The notes under the pieces were generated by a model. That model did not search any database and was not told where the DNA came from. It was given only the letters and a program-made list of their open reading frames with translations. The position numbers and the translations under genes were made by a program. A stretch of DNA of 64,000 bases from Dactylellina haptotyla (Eukaryota > Ascomycota > Orbiliomycetes > Orbiliales > Orbiliaceae). The stretch is from assembly GCA_031310005.1 (NCBI GenBank), contig CM062381.1, positions 1,736,001 through 1,800,000 on the forward strand, read 5' to 3'. Below, piece after piece: positions 12,602 to 23,722 of this stretch; position 1 is the stretch's first letter; every line of letters starts with the position of its first letter.

Positions 12602-13559
12602 AAGAACAGAGCAGAGTGATGCAGAAGCAGGTGCACCCGGCCGTCGGCGATTTCTAGGCCTTTTTGAGGCGGGCAGCTAATTGGACGGGGCCGCAAGGGG
12701 GATTATTCGAGGATTACCTAATCGGGCAATTTTGGCGGCCAAGAGCCCTTTTGCAACCAGCGATTGTCGGTTCCAGGCTGCCGGATGGGCACAAGCTCTG
12801 GCTGGCTGTCGGTCTGAATGGAATCAAAGCCGGGGGAGGCTGGAGGCGCGGGGAGGCAGAGGAGGCTGGCGATGGCTGAAGAATGTCCGTCGTCGTGGAG
12901 GAGGAGGAGGGTAACGTTCGTTCGTCAGCGTGCGGACAAGCGGGAGGAAGGAAAAGAGGAGAGGCAAAAAATAGAAAATAAAATAAATTGGAGGTGAGAC
13001 ACTCTCTCGCCAACGGGCCTTCCTGTGAAGCGGTGGTGGCGCACTCCCCGACAGACATCGCGGGCTCTGTAACACGGCCGATTCCACATTCTCTCCCCGC
13101 GTTACTTTGGCACTTGTTATAGGAGCGGAATGCGGTTATATATATTTCACTTTTAACATGCCGGTGCTGTGGTGTGGGGAATTGATTCAACTGGCGATTA
13201 TTGTGGACATCGCGTAATTATATCGCCAGAAAATGCAGCGATACGCGCAATATCACCCAGCGGATAGGGATATAACCGCTGCAAGGAGAAAAGTAGCTGT
13301 ATTTATATAGATATATATAGAAAGGCTTAGCAACAGCAGCAGCAGCAGTGGCATTGTTCTCCCTGCTCACTTCCGCGTAGGAGGAGTTTCTGTGAATATG
13401 TCTATTGTAGTGACGATCACATGGGTCTTCCAAAATGCCCTGACAAAGTCCAATCAATTTATCTGGACGAAAAACAAAAACGCCTGTCGCGCCAGTACGC
13501 ATGATCTCTATAGACTTCCCATCTCTTCCCATCTCTATCTCATCTTATATTTCATTCTT

Positions 13560-13584
13560 GGTGGTGGTGGTGGTGGTGGTGGTG
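13560..13584. repeat. (GGT)8 microsatellite
   Basis: Eight perfect GGT units in the 3' flank of RPB10. Confidence 0.9.
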
Positions 13585-13702
13585 TGGCGGATCTGTCAAC
13601 TCTCTCGCAGGCTGTTACTCGCCGTATATTCGGCCAGCTCTAAATATCACACTCTAACTCCTCTGCATCTCACTCCTCCGGATCGTCAAGCGATGGGAAC
13701 GG

Positions 13703-14213
13703 CTAGTTCGCGCTTCTCGCCTGGAATCGAAGAGCACGTTCCGTTGGGTTGTATCTATCCGAGGCCGTCCGTTAGCATTCCCTGTACTCTTCTTCCCCAG
13801 ATTGTCCTCTCCACGTCATCCATTCATCCATCCATCGGGGCTCGGATAGCGTAGGAATAAACAGCCTGTGTCGTACCTCAGCAGCTTCTCGATCAGATCA
13901 ACGTGTGTCATGATCATTCTTCGGCAGCAGTATCGCTTGCACCCGAGCTGGTCCATCGCGTCTCTATCCACCCAATCCATCCGTCAGCAACCTCCATTCC
14001 TACACAACGGCCTACACATGGGCGTATCTATCGGTATTCGTGGTATTCTCGAACTGACCCTTCGTTGATGCCCTCCTCGAGCAGACGCATGTACGGTTCC
14101 CACAGGTCACCGACAACCTAACTCCAGCATCAGCACCGCCCCAATCGAGCACACAGACGTTCCGAACAAAAACACACCTTGCCACAGCTGAAGCAACGCA
14201 CGGGGATAATCAT
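13703..14213 (-). CDS. RPB10: RNA polymerases I, II and III subunit RPABC5 (Rpb10), 4 exons
   Basis: Exons 14178-14213, 14059-14117, 13877-13963 and 13703-13754 give 77 residues. The longest exon is 87 nt, so no long ORF reveals the gene. The protein starts [12 protein letters not shown], continues [16 protein letters not shown] and has [19 protein letters not shown], then ends in [10 protein letters not shown] plus a short basic tail. The zinc ligands of the family are all present (C-x2-C near the N-terminus and the adjacent CC pair). Introns are 60, 95 and 122 nt, all with consensus ends. Rpb10 is a small zinc protein shared by all three nuclear RNA polymerases and needed for their assembly. 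It is head-to-head with NAN1, 297 bp away. Confidence 0.95.
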
Positions 14214-14510
14214 CGTGTCTGCCGGGGGAGTTCTTTCGGACAAAAAACGGCGGGAGGATCGAGGCGAACGTGGTGATGAGGTTGAGAGATGAGGTTGGCC
14301 CGTTTGTCGCAGAACAAAAGCAACGTTTTTTTAAGCCGCAACAAAAAAAAAAAAACTAGCGAAAAAAAAAAAGATGCAAACGACACCAAAAATCTTCGCT
14401 CTCCAACGAAAACCTCATCAACCTCACCGTCGACGACAGACGAGAAGAATAAACCTCAGACCACCGCTCTGACAACGGCTGCAAGATCCCGCTGAAGGGT
14501 CGCAGTGGCA
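14214..14510. promoter_or_regulatory. Divergent promoter shared by RPB10 and NAN1
   Basis: A 297 bp space between the two start codons. It contains the direct repeat GATGAGGTTG at 14275 and 14288, which resembles the yeast PAC element core (GATGAG), and A-tracts at 14342-14354 and 14361-14371. PAC elements and A-tracts are known features of ribosome-biogenesis promoters in yeasts; function here is inferred. Confidence 0.6.
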
Positions 14511-17500
14511 ATGGCAGACTCCGCTCTGCCCTCCAAACTACAAAAGCACGCCGCAAAGTCTGCATTGACCCCGTCGAAACTAGACGCTGCGAGCAAGTCC
14601 AAGAAGGCCTCTAGCGCAAAGTCTGCACCCCGTGCGAAAGACACTGAGAAGACTGCGGCTACCAAATCCTCGAAGCCCAAGTCCAAGAAGAACGATCTCC
14701 CTGCTGAAAAGGCAGATGCCGCCGGCAATACATCCCAAGATGCGAAGAGTGGGACAATCGCTGCCGCCTCATCGCAGGCCCTCAAGTTGAAGGAAAAGAA
14801 GGACAAGCGATTTGCCGATTTGACTCCTGAAGCCAAGCAGGTAAAGCGCCGCGAGGAACGTCAGAAGAGGAAGAAGGCCCTTGAATCCGCCGTCGTCGTT
14901 GCGGATACCGCCGATGACGCCGTGCACGCCATCGAGAAGCAGCCCAGCACCGCTCTCACCATCCCAAAGCCCCTCCCCGTCGAGAAGCCTTCCGTCCGCG
15001 CCAGACGTGAGAAAGAGAAACTCTCCAAGGCGAAGGAGTGGAAGGTCTCCCAGCCAATCGGTGGCCGCTATAGCACCAACAATCTCGTCTTCTCCGCCGA
15101 CGAGAAGTACATCCTCCTCGCCCAGGGACCCTCCCTCAAAATCTTCTCCACAAAGACCTCCCTCCTCTACCGCACCCTCCAGCACCTCCGCCCTCCTCCT
15201 ACAGCCTTCCCTTACGTCCCAGCGGGTAACTACTCCTCAATTGCAAACTACACCCTCGACCCCGCCAACCCCTCCCAGGTGTACACCATCACCTTCAGCG
15301 GCGACCTCCTCCTCTGGGACTGGACTGAGGGTACCATCGAAGGCTACTGGAAAACAGACCTGCACAAGGGCCAGTACCTCGCCTGGTGCGGTCTCCACGC
15401 CGTCCCAACCGCACCGGACTCCCCCACCACGACGCTCTGGACCTACCACGAGCACTCCCTCCGCGACTACAGTCGTAAGGCAGCCCGTGAGATCCGCGAA
15501 TTTGCCGTCCCACGCAAACCCGACCCCTCGAATACCACCCTCTCATCTCGCACGATCCTTTCAATCGACGAAGTCCGCCCTCGCCACCTCGTCATCGTCG
15601 ACGTGAACACCTTTGTTGTCGACTCTGGTGAGTGCTTCTACGTCGGCAACCGCCAGCGTAGTAACACCCCTACTACCGCCACCACTTTGCAAGAATCGGA
15701 ATGGAGGGCTAGAAAGATCTCCACGCCCGGCAAAATACTCACCATCGATGCGATCACCCGGGCGAAGAAGACCACTGGTGGCAGCGGTATCCAAGGCGAC
15801 GTCGCCATCGGTGACAACAATGGTCAAATCTTCATCTACCACGACATCCTCAGCCCCAGCGCGCCCACGACCACCCACAACGTCGTCAAGTCCAAGCTGC
15901 ATTGGCATAGAACCGGTGTCGGCGCGCTAAAATACTCCCAAGACGGCACCTACCTCATCTCCGGTGGCCGCGAAACCGTCCTGGTAATCTGGCAGCTGTC
16001 CACCAACAACCGCCAAACACTGCCCAACCTGGGCGCCGCCATCCGCAACATCGTGCTGTCCCCCTCTGGTTCCTCATACGCCCTGATCCTGGCGGACAAT
16101 AGCATCCTCACCATCTCAACGACGGAACTGAAACCCACAGCATCGATCTCCGGTATCCAGTCCCGCGTCTTCCTCCGCGAGGAATACCACAAAATCTACG
16201 AAAAGGGCGGCAAAGTCTCCAAGAAGCTGAAGAAGCAGGCTGCGGACATCAGTTCGGAATGGTGGCGGATCCCCTGCGTCAAGCACCCCTGGGATTCGAT
16301 GCAGATCTTGCTCGCGGCGCCCGTCAGCCAGAAGGGCGAGAGCTCGTATCCGTTCCTCCAGACGTTCGATCTGAGCCAGGACCGCGGGGTCGGGAAGCAA
16401 GCTATCACGCGGACGTTGGTGTCCTTGAAGAACGTCAACCCGGAGGGCGGGAAGATCAAGGAGCCTAATGTTCGGTTTTTGAGTATTTCCGGCGATGGCA
16501 TGTGGCTTGCCAGTGTGGACGAGTGGGCTGCCCCCGCGAGAGACTTTGTCGACCCGGGAGCGCCGCAGCCCGGATTTGCCGATACGGTTGCCAAGGAGGT
16601 TGTTTTGAGGTTTTGGAGGTGGAAGAGCGGTGACGGAGAGAGCGGACAGGGCAGCTGGGAGCTCGTGAGCATGGTTGAGAGCCCGCACGGGGTTTTGGAG
16701 AACGGCGGCGCGGGAGATGTGGCCGATCTGACGGGGTCGCCTAACGGGACGATGTTTGCGTCTGTGGGCAGCGACGGGACGATCAAGATCTGGGGCAAGA
16801 GGGCGAGAACCCGTGCCGGTGTCAAAGTTGAGAAGGAGGATATGGTTGTGTGGAACTGTAGGAGGAACTTGGAGCTGTTCAAGAGCGCCCCCGGTGCGAT
16901 ACAAGATGGGCGGATAGCGTACTCCACTGATGGAAGCGTGGTTGCGGTATCTTACACCGACGGGGAGGACGGGGTGGTGGCGATCATCGATCCGATCTTG
17001 GGGACTTGCCAGCAGGAGATTGGCGGGTTGCAGACGGGTAAGGTATTCGCGATTGCCTTCGTCGGGAAGTACCTGGTGATCGCGGGGGCGGAGAGAGTCG
17101 TCATCTGGGATCTGGTCAAGGGACAAGCTGAATGGGGTAGCGAGCTCAAACCCTTGGTTGGCGCGAAGCACAGGCTTGACAGCAGCAATTTCGTTCCGAA
17201 TATCCACCTCGCGACGAACGAAGGGAGTGGAACTTTCGCTGTCGCGGTGAATTACCCGCTTTTCAGCGAGTCTGAGAAGCGACGGCGCGGGTTGGACGAT
17301 CTCACGAAGGCCGGTAACACGGCTAGCATGATTACCGTGTTTGGAGTAGAGGACTTTAAGGTCCTCTGCAGGAAGAGAGCTGTCAACGGTGTTTTGGCGC
17401 TGGAGGCGGCGGCGAACGGACAAGGTGGGAACGGGTATTTCTGGCTGGACGGCGCGGCGAACGTTTACTTCCTCAGCAGCGGCGGGGTGGTGAGCGGTGG

Positions 17501-17972
17501 TGGAGCGGCTGGTGGAGAGAGCAGCGGATACCTCGAGGATATTGATAACGTTGGCGGACTCGCCAATGCGTTCTTGGAGAAGGCGACTATCGAGGAAGTT
17601 GAAGATGTTGAAATCGATGCTGCAGCTGGAGGAGACGAAAAGGTCGTCAGAAGCCATATGCTCGCTAAGCTGTTCCCCGCACCAGCATATGCTAGCCCCG
17701 CAGTTGGTGATGTCTTTGGGCGGTTCATGGAGATTGTCGGCGAGAAGGCATTGGATGTCGAGAGACGGGTGCCGTTGGGGGATGGGAGGAAGGATGTCGG
17801 TATGATTTCCGATGCTGCGGAAGACGAATACAGCGACGATAACGACGACGGTTTCGAAGATGCAAGGGAGGGAGAAGACGTGGATATCTCGATGGCAGAC
17901 TCGGAGAGGGACGTCTATGCTGACCTTCCGGAGCGCGGATTCGACGTCATCATTGACGAAGTTGAGCATTGA
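14511..17972 (+). CDS. NAN1: U3 snoRNP t-UTP component Nan1/Utp17 (WDR75-like)
   Basis: A single exon of 1153 residues; the ATG at 14511 is preceded by an open but non-ATG frame. The N-terminal 170 residues are Lys/Ala/Ser-rich and basic, as for a nucleolar protein. Then come two beta-propeller regions with WD-like blades: NLVFSADEKYILLAQG, the blade TGVGALKYSQDGTYLISGG ending VIWQL, and SPNGTMFASVGSDGTIKIWG. A tail of about 120 residues is strongly acidic. This layout and length match the WDR75/Nan1 family, which belongs to the t-UTP (UTP-A) complex that links rDNA transcription with early 18S pre-rRNA processing. The gene shares a divergent promoter with RPB10, a subunit of the polymerase that makes this rRNA. 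A 617-codon antisense ORF lies across it and is taken as an artefact of codon bias. Confidence 0.85.
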   Translation: MADSALPSKLQKHAAKSALTPSKLDAASKSKKASSAKSAPRAKDTEKTAATKSSKPKSKKNDLPAEKADAAGNTSQDAKSGTIAAASSQALKLKEKKDKRFADLTPEAKQVKRREERQKRKKALESAVVVADTADDAVHAIEKQPSTALTIPKPLPVEKPSVRARREKEKLSKAKEWKVSQPIGGRYSTNNLVFSADEKYILLAQGPSLKIFSTKTSLLYRTLQHLRPPPTAFPYVPAGNYSSIANYTLDPANPSQVYTITFSGDLLLWDWTEGTIEGYWKTDLHKGQYLAWCGLHAVPTAPDSPTTTLWTYHEHSLRDYSRKAAREIREFAVPRKPDPSNTTLSSRTILSIDEVRPRHLVIVDVNTFVVDSGECFYVGNRQRSNTPTTATTLQESEWRARKISTPGKILTIDAITRAKKTTGGSGIQGDVAIGDNNGQIFIYHDILSPSAPTTTHNVVKSKLHWHRTGVGALKYSQDGTYLISGGRETVLVIWQLSTNNRQTLPNLGAAIRNIVLSPSGSSYALILADNSILTISTTELKPTASISGIQSRVFLREEYHKIYEKGGKVSKKLKKQAADISSEWWRIPCVKHPWDSMQILLAAPVSQKGESSYPFLQTFDLSQDRGVGKQAITRTLVSLKNVNPEGGKIKEPNVRFLSISGDGMWLASVDEWAAPARDFVDPGAPQPGFADTVAKEVVLRFWRWKSGDGESGQGSWELVSMVESPHGVLENGGAGDVADLTGSPNGTMFASVGSDGTIKIWGKRARTRAGVKVEKEDMVVWNCRRNLELFKSAPGAIQDGRIAYSTDGSVVAVSYTDGEDGVVAIIDPILGTCQQEIGGLQTGKVFAIAFVGKYLVIAGAERVVIWDLVKGQAEWGSELKPLVGAKHRLDSSNFVPNIHLATNEGSGTFAVAVNYPLFSESEKRRRGLDDLTKAGNTASMITVFGVEDFKVLCRKRAVNGVLALEAAANGQGGNGYFWLDGAANVYFLSSGGVVSGGGAAGGESSGYLEDIDNVGGLANAFLEKATIEEVEDVEIDAAAGGDEKVVRSHMLAKLFPAPAYASPAVGDVFGRFMEIVGEKALDVERRVPLGDGRKDVGMISDAAEDEYSDDNDDGFEDAREGEDVDISMADSERDVYADLPERGFDVIIDEVEH

Positions 17973-18635
17973 TCGATGCCCGCGCTTCTTCTTCTAATTG
18001 ACTATCCGGGCTTTTTCCATAAAAGTTAGGTATATATCTCTCACATATGTTCTTCGGGCGAGGCGGGCGTTTTATTTTCTATATTCTTCTCGCATGTTTA
18101 TTTTATTTGGATCCCAAGTATCTACATTTTATATCTACCAAAAAGTTTAGAGAAGAGAGGTGTAGGATAGAAATATGGAGGTTGTATAATAAACTACTAC
18201 TACTATTAAGGCCATTTACCGAAGTGTTAAAAAATCTAAGCTTGGGGATTCATCATACAGTCGTATTATGATTAGGACTTAAGGTGTAGGGCAGGGCAAA
18301 GGCGAAATGCAACCGCTAACTCGAACATAATAATCTGGTAAGAAAGCGCAAGACGTCGAACAAAAGAAGAAAATCTTGAAGTGCAGAAAAAAAAGAACAG
18401 TTTCTATCGCTGTAGTGTAGTATCAACTGCCGCCCCCCAAAAAAAGACACAAAGGAAACACCAAAAGAGCGAGAGACCCAAGGAAATCCAACAAAACGCT
18501 AGTCGGCCGTCCTTACCTTTCTTTTTTACCTTGCTCCGTATATATTTCGGGACCTGCTCGAAAGAGACCATTTATGTCTATAATAGTCCTTTCGAGACGG
18601 TGGTATATATATCCGTTCGATTTGAATGAGAGTGC
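17973..18635. other. Convergent intergenic region
   Basis: The 3' flanks of NAN1 and the Rab4 gene. AT-rich with A-runs near 18383-18392 and 18439-18445. No gene seen. Confidence 0.5.
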
Positions 18636-19946
<1,311 letters not shown>

Positions 19947-21316
19947 TGTCCCTAACTCTTGCTGTATCGCTCAGTCGCACGATCATGATCAGTTTTTCTG
20001 CGGTGGTGCAGGCGGGGGCTCTATCTGGATCACAGATACGGGCAGGCGGTCACACGTACCGGGTCGTGCTCTGATAACGAGTGCGATGAGGTGGTAGATG
20101 CGCCCGAAGGCGCCCGTGCCCGCGGCATTCTGGACGCTAGCTCTCAAGATCCCTCGCTCTCTATCTCTCTACGGGAACGATGACAGACGAGTACAGCTTG
20201 AGGTGCGGTCGTCGTCGGCGTCGTCGTCGTGTGGCCGTCGTTTGGAGCTTGGGAGGGTTAGCGACAGATAAGCACAGGTGGTTGGCGGGACAGGCGGTGA
20301 GTTATATGGAAGGGATGTGGTTTCGCTTCCACCCCGCGTGCAAAGAAGGAAGGAGTTTTGCGCCTGGTAAAAAAAATTTCGTCTGATGTTTCTTCTTCCT
20401 TGATACTATAGCTGACTGGATTGAGTAATTTGCAGAGCGCTCTCTCAGAGGTGCAAAAAGGTGGCCGGTGGGTATCCGGCTGGTGTCGCAAGAGAAAAAA
20501 ATTACTAAAAGCCCGCAAATTTTGACAAGCCGAAGAAGAAAAAAGCCCAATAGCAGGATTTTTTCTTCTCTTGCTTAGTCTCGGACGAGCAAACTCGACC
20601 ATCGCTGCGCAGACGAGCAGACGAAGAAAAGAGCCCGGGGCGGGGAGGGACGAGGATGCAGCTGCCGAATGGAGGGCGCAGAACCAAGGATGAGCTCGAG
20701 GACATGCGAGGAATGCGCCAGGGAGAGGAGGAATTGGGCCCAAGGACCCACTTGGCTCCGTTCATCCCATTCCATCCGTCCATTCTCATTACACCATCGT
20801 TTGATGTTCAACCCAGTCCGCCCTCACCCAACTATCTCCGTCGACACAGTTTATAACATATAAATATATATATAGGGAGATAGTCGTGAGAGGGAAGATA
20901 GTTGGCAGAGGACGATCGGATCGACCACGGCGCAACACATTTTGCGACACTTTGACGTTGAAATACGCCCTCCAAAACACGCCCGGCCAAACTCTTTCCG
21001 CCAAACTAACTGACTGACCGATCCGTAGCCAGATATAAAGAGATATAGAGATATATAACCCTCGACGTCCGTGCTCGCGCGCACCCAGGATGCCCTGCAC
21101 CGCTCGTCTCGCATACATACCCAGTGCTACTGCTCTCTCCCAACTGAGGATCCAAGATGTAATCTCGCCGTCAGCATCGCCGCCCTGCTAGCACTAACCG
21201 TTCCAATTACATATCGATTGTCTCGAGGGACACATATAGATATACATATATATATATATATATACATATATACACCAATCCTTCCCTCTACAATCGATTA
21301 GAATCTGCCTGTAGCA
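19947..21316. other. Divergent intergenic region with a TA repeat
   Basis: The region between the Rab4 start (-) and the SIM-protein start (+) holds both promoters. A TCG-rich stretch at 20208-20231 and the (TA)n tract at 21238-21273 are the visible repeats. Small frames here lack support. Confidence 0.5.
21238..21273. repeat. (TA)n microsatellite
   Basis: Alternating TA/CATA tract 45-80 bp upstream of the start of the SIM-motif protein; could be part of its promoter or leader. Confidence 0.85.
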
Positions 21317-22192
21317 ATGTCGGTCCCAGTCATAGACCTGACCGGCTCGCCGCCCCGCAAGCGCCAACGGGTCGTCATCGACCTCACCGGCACGGACGCT
21401 GCACCATCCCCCTACCAATCCGACTTGAATGACCTTGACGACGACACCCACCGACACTCACCCTCCGCCTTCACCTCCCCGCCCTTATCCCCCTCCGACC
21501 CTCTAAACAACTACTTCCCCCCGGCGACCCTCGACCCCTGGACCTCCCAATCCCCGGACCCAGAAATCGATTGGCTATGGCACGTCAAACGCATCGCCGA
21601 CGAAAACCTCAGCGCATCCAATACCGCACCCGCCCCGCACTCAACCCACACATCCCACCTGCACCCCTCCGAAGCCACCGAAGCCTTCTTCATAAACGAC
21701 GGCATGACCCAGGCGGACCGCCTAGGGCTAGCCGGGGACATCGAACTCGCCCGCAAAATCGGCTTCCTCCCGTTCACCTCTGAAGAAAACGCTCGCTCCT
21801 CAATCATCAGGTTCGCCCGGGAAGAATACCTCCGCCAGAAGCAGCTCCAAAATAATTATAACAATTACAATAATATTAATAATTACAACTGCACCCCGAA
21901 CGGGATGGTCCCCGCCGCGGTGAATATAGAAGCAGAAAAGGAAGAAGAGGAAGGAGATAATTGGGCGGCGAACGTCCTGCCCCCGATGATGGACGAACAC
22001 TGGTACCCCGGAACTTTCTATTACATGAAGATGCGGGGCGAGTGGTTCGCCAAATACCCTGCCGTGCGCGCGAGAACAGGCATTCCCGGCTTCTTGAACG
22101 AGCGGTGGGACGGCGAGCACGAGAAGCAGACGTTCAAAGCGGACATGTATAAATTCGACTGGCACGCCTGGGCGAGGAAGTGGAATCGATGA
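21317..22192 (+). CDS. Hypothetical protein with two N-terminal SUMO-interaction-like motifs
   Basis: A single exon of 291 residues. No known domain recognised. The first 27 residues contain VIDLTG twice (residues 5-10 and 20-25), each the hydrophobic V-I-D-L-T core of a SUMO-interaction motif, with a basic RKRQR nuclear-localisation-like run between them. Residues 30-130 are Pro/Ser/Asp-rich and likely disordered. A helical middle part (DRLGLAGDIELARKIG) is followed by an Asn/Tyr-rich stretch and an EEEE run. The last 70 residues are rich in Trp and Tyr (MDEHWYPG, YKFDWHAWARKW) and look folded. I infer a nuclear protein that binds SUMO or sumoylated partners. Codon use (GC-rich third positions) fits a real expressed gene. 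Confidence 0.7.
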   Translation: MSVPVIDLTGSPPRKRQRVVIDLTGTDAAPSPYQSDLNDLDDDTHRHSPSAFTSPPLSPSDPLNNYFPPATLDPWTSQSPDPEIDWLWHVKRIADENLSASNTAPAPHSTHTSHLHPSEATEAFFINDGMTQADRLGLAGDIELARKIGFLPFTSEENARSSIIRFAREEYLRQKQLQNNYNNYNNINNYNCTPNGMVPAAVNIEAEKEEEEGDNWAANVLPPMMDEHWYPGTFYYMKMRGEWFAKYPAVRARTGIPGFLNERWDGEHEKQTFKADMYKFDWHAWARKWNR

Positions 22193-23722
22193 GGGGGTTT
22201 CCCCTTTCTTTCTTTCTTCTTCCTCGTCTTTACCTGAAGTCCGTTTATTCCTTATTGTCACAAAAAGTCTCCTTTGTTCTTTTGTTTCTTGATTTTTTTG
22301 ATTTTTTTGGGACAGTGAAAGATAGTTAGGGCAGTTTGGTGGTCCGCTTGGAGCTTACCTTTACATACATAGATTTACTTGCCTGACTTATATTTGATAT
22401 TCTACACGGGAATCGGAGTTATCACGGGCGGGGGGTTACACATAGATATGTATAGTATATATAATATAGAGTTATAAACCGGGGTTAGATATAAATATAA
22501 AAGCTCACTTCAAATTTCTCGCACATGTATGTATATATTTTCCCCTGCCTGCAAAAGCGCATGCGGCGCTGCGAACCGTCAAATATCACATTTCCACAGA
22601 AAGAAAGATGGGAAAAAAGCAGATTCAAATAGAAGACGAAGAAAACTCCCATTGATATCATAAAAGAGAAAAAAGGCCCCGAGTATATCTATTCGTGCAT
22701 TCCAAAAGATATAAAAGAAACCCCGCCAAAAGAAGTCGAAACAGAAAAGAGGCGAGAAAAAAAACTTGAAAGATGATATTTGAATGCCCAGGATATAGAG
22801 ATATATATATTTCATCCGATCGATAGAAATCTAACAGAGAAGAAAAGAAGAAAAAGGAAGAGTATGCACACGTAGAAAGAAAGAAGAAAAGAAATCTCAG
22901 TTCCCGTCTGTATATATAAAACAGATAAAAGTCCCTCCCATGAAAAGAATGCAAAAGTATATAAAACAAAAAAAGAAATGATGGACAAGAAAAAAATCTC
23001 TCAAGATAAAAAGGACAATCTGAAGCGCTTTCTTTGCGGGCTTCAATCTTCGTTTTTTTTGTTTTGTTGCATGTCGCAGCCGTTGCGGGAGAGCGGTATC
23101 TTATGGACACCCTCAAAAAGGTGAAACACATAAAGAACTCCAAACATAATAAAAAACAAAAGCCATCCGGTAACAAATAATTCCTGGCAGATGGTAGATA
23201 AACAGGGCAGACAGATCATGAGATCGTTCGTAACAATTTGAGCGCATGCAGTCAAGATGGCGTAACAAAAGCGTACAACTTTCAAAAAAAGAGAGAACTC
23301 CGAATCCCAGTGGGTTAAAAAGCAAGAACACCGGTGCACCCAATGATAAATCCATGTAAAACATCCAAAGAGGCAGTATGTAAACAAGATAAAAAACGGA
23401 ACCAAGCTAAACCGTGGCAGTGCGAATCCTTGCGTTAAGTTCATAAAAAAAAAAAGTACAATCAAAGTCGTTAAAAAGTCTGTGTTTTGTTTTTTGGTCG
23501 TAAATATCGGCAAGTGAGGGTATCGAGCTAGCAGAGGGAAGGACGAGCATGAGGTTGTGGAGCTATGACGCATAGGTATGGCGGAGTAGATGATAGGATA
23601 GTAGTGGATGGCGGTGGTGATGAGCGTCGGTGATCGAGAGAGGAGAGCGGATCGGCAAACGGGAAAAAAAATTCAAAGCTGGAAGATATTGGTCATTCGT
23701 ACTTTGTTTTCAAAAAAATGTG
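22193..23722. other. Convergent AT-rich intergenic region
   Basis: Between two 3' ends. Low GC with many A-runs and TA-rich words. The minus-strand frames at 22,579-23,573 are Phe/Leu-rich translations of A/T runs and are not taken as genes. Confidence 0.5.

Larger units (their letters stand above)
12504..13702. other. Intergenic: kelch-BTB promoter and RPB10 3' region
   Basis: Both flanking genes are on the minus strand, so this 1.2 kb contains the upstream region of the kelch-BTB gene and the 3' flank of RPB10. It includes two GC-rich microsatellites (12567-12601 and 13560-13584) and a run of CAG units near 13331-13348. The open frames over 13,000 are low-complexity and unsupported. Confidence 0.5.

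Noticed and set aside
16116-17969. 617-codon open frame antisense to NAN1
   Set aside because: It lies entirely opposite a well-supported WD-repeat gene and shows no domain; long antisense frames are common opposite GC-biased codons.
22579-23573. Several overlapping minus-strand frames rich in Phe, Leu and Ser
   Set aside because: They are translations of A/T runs in a convergent 3' region, with no family pattern or splice structure.
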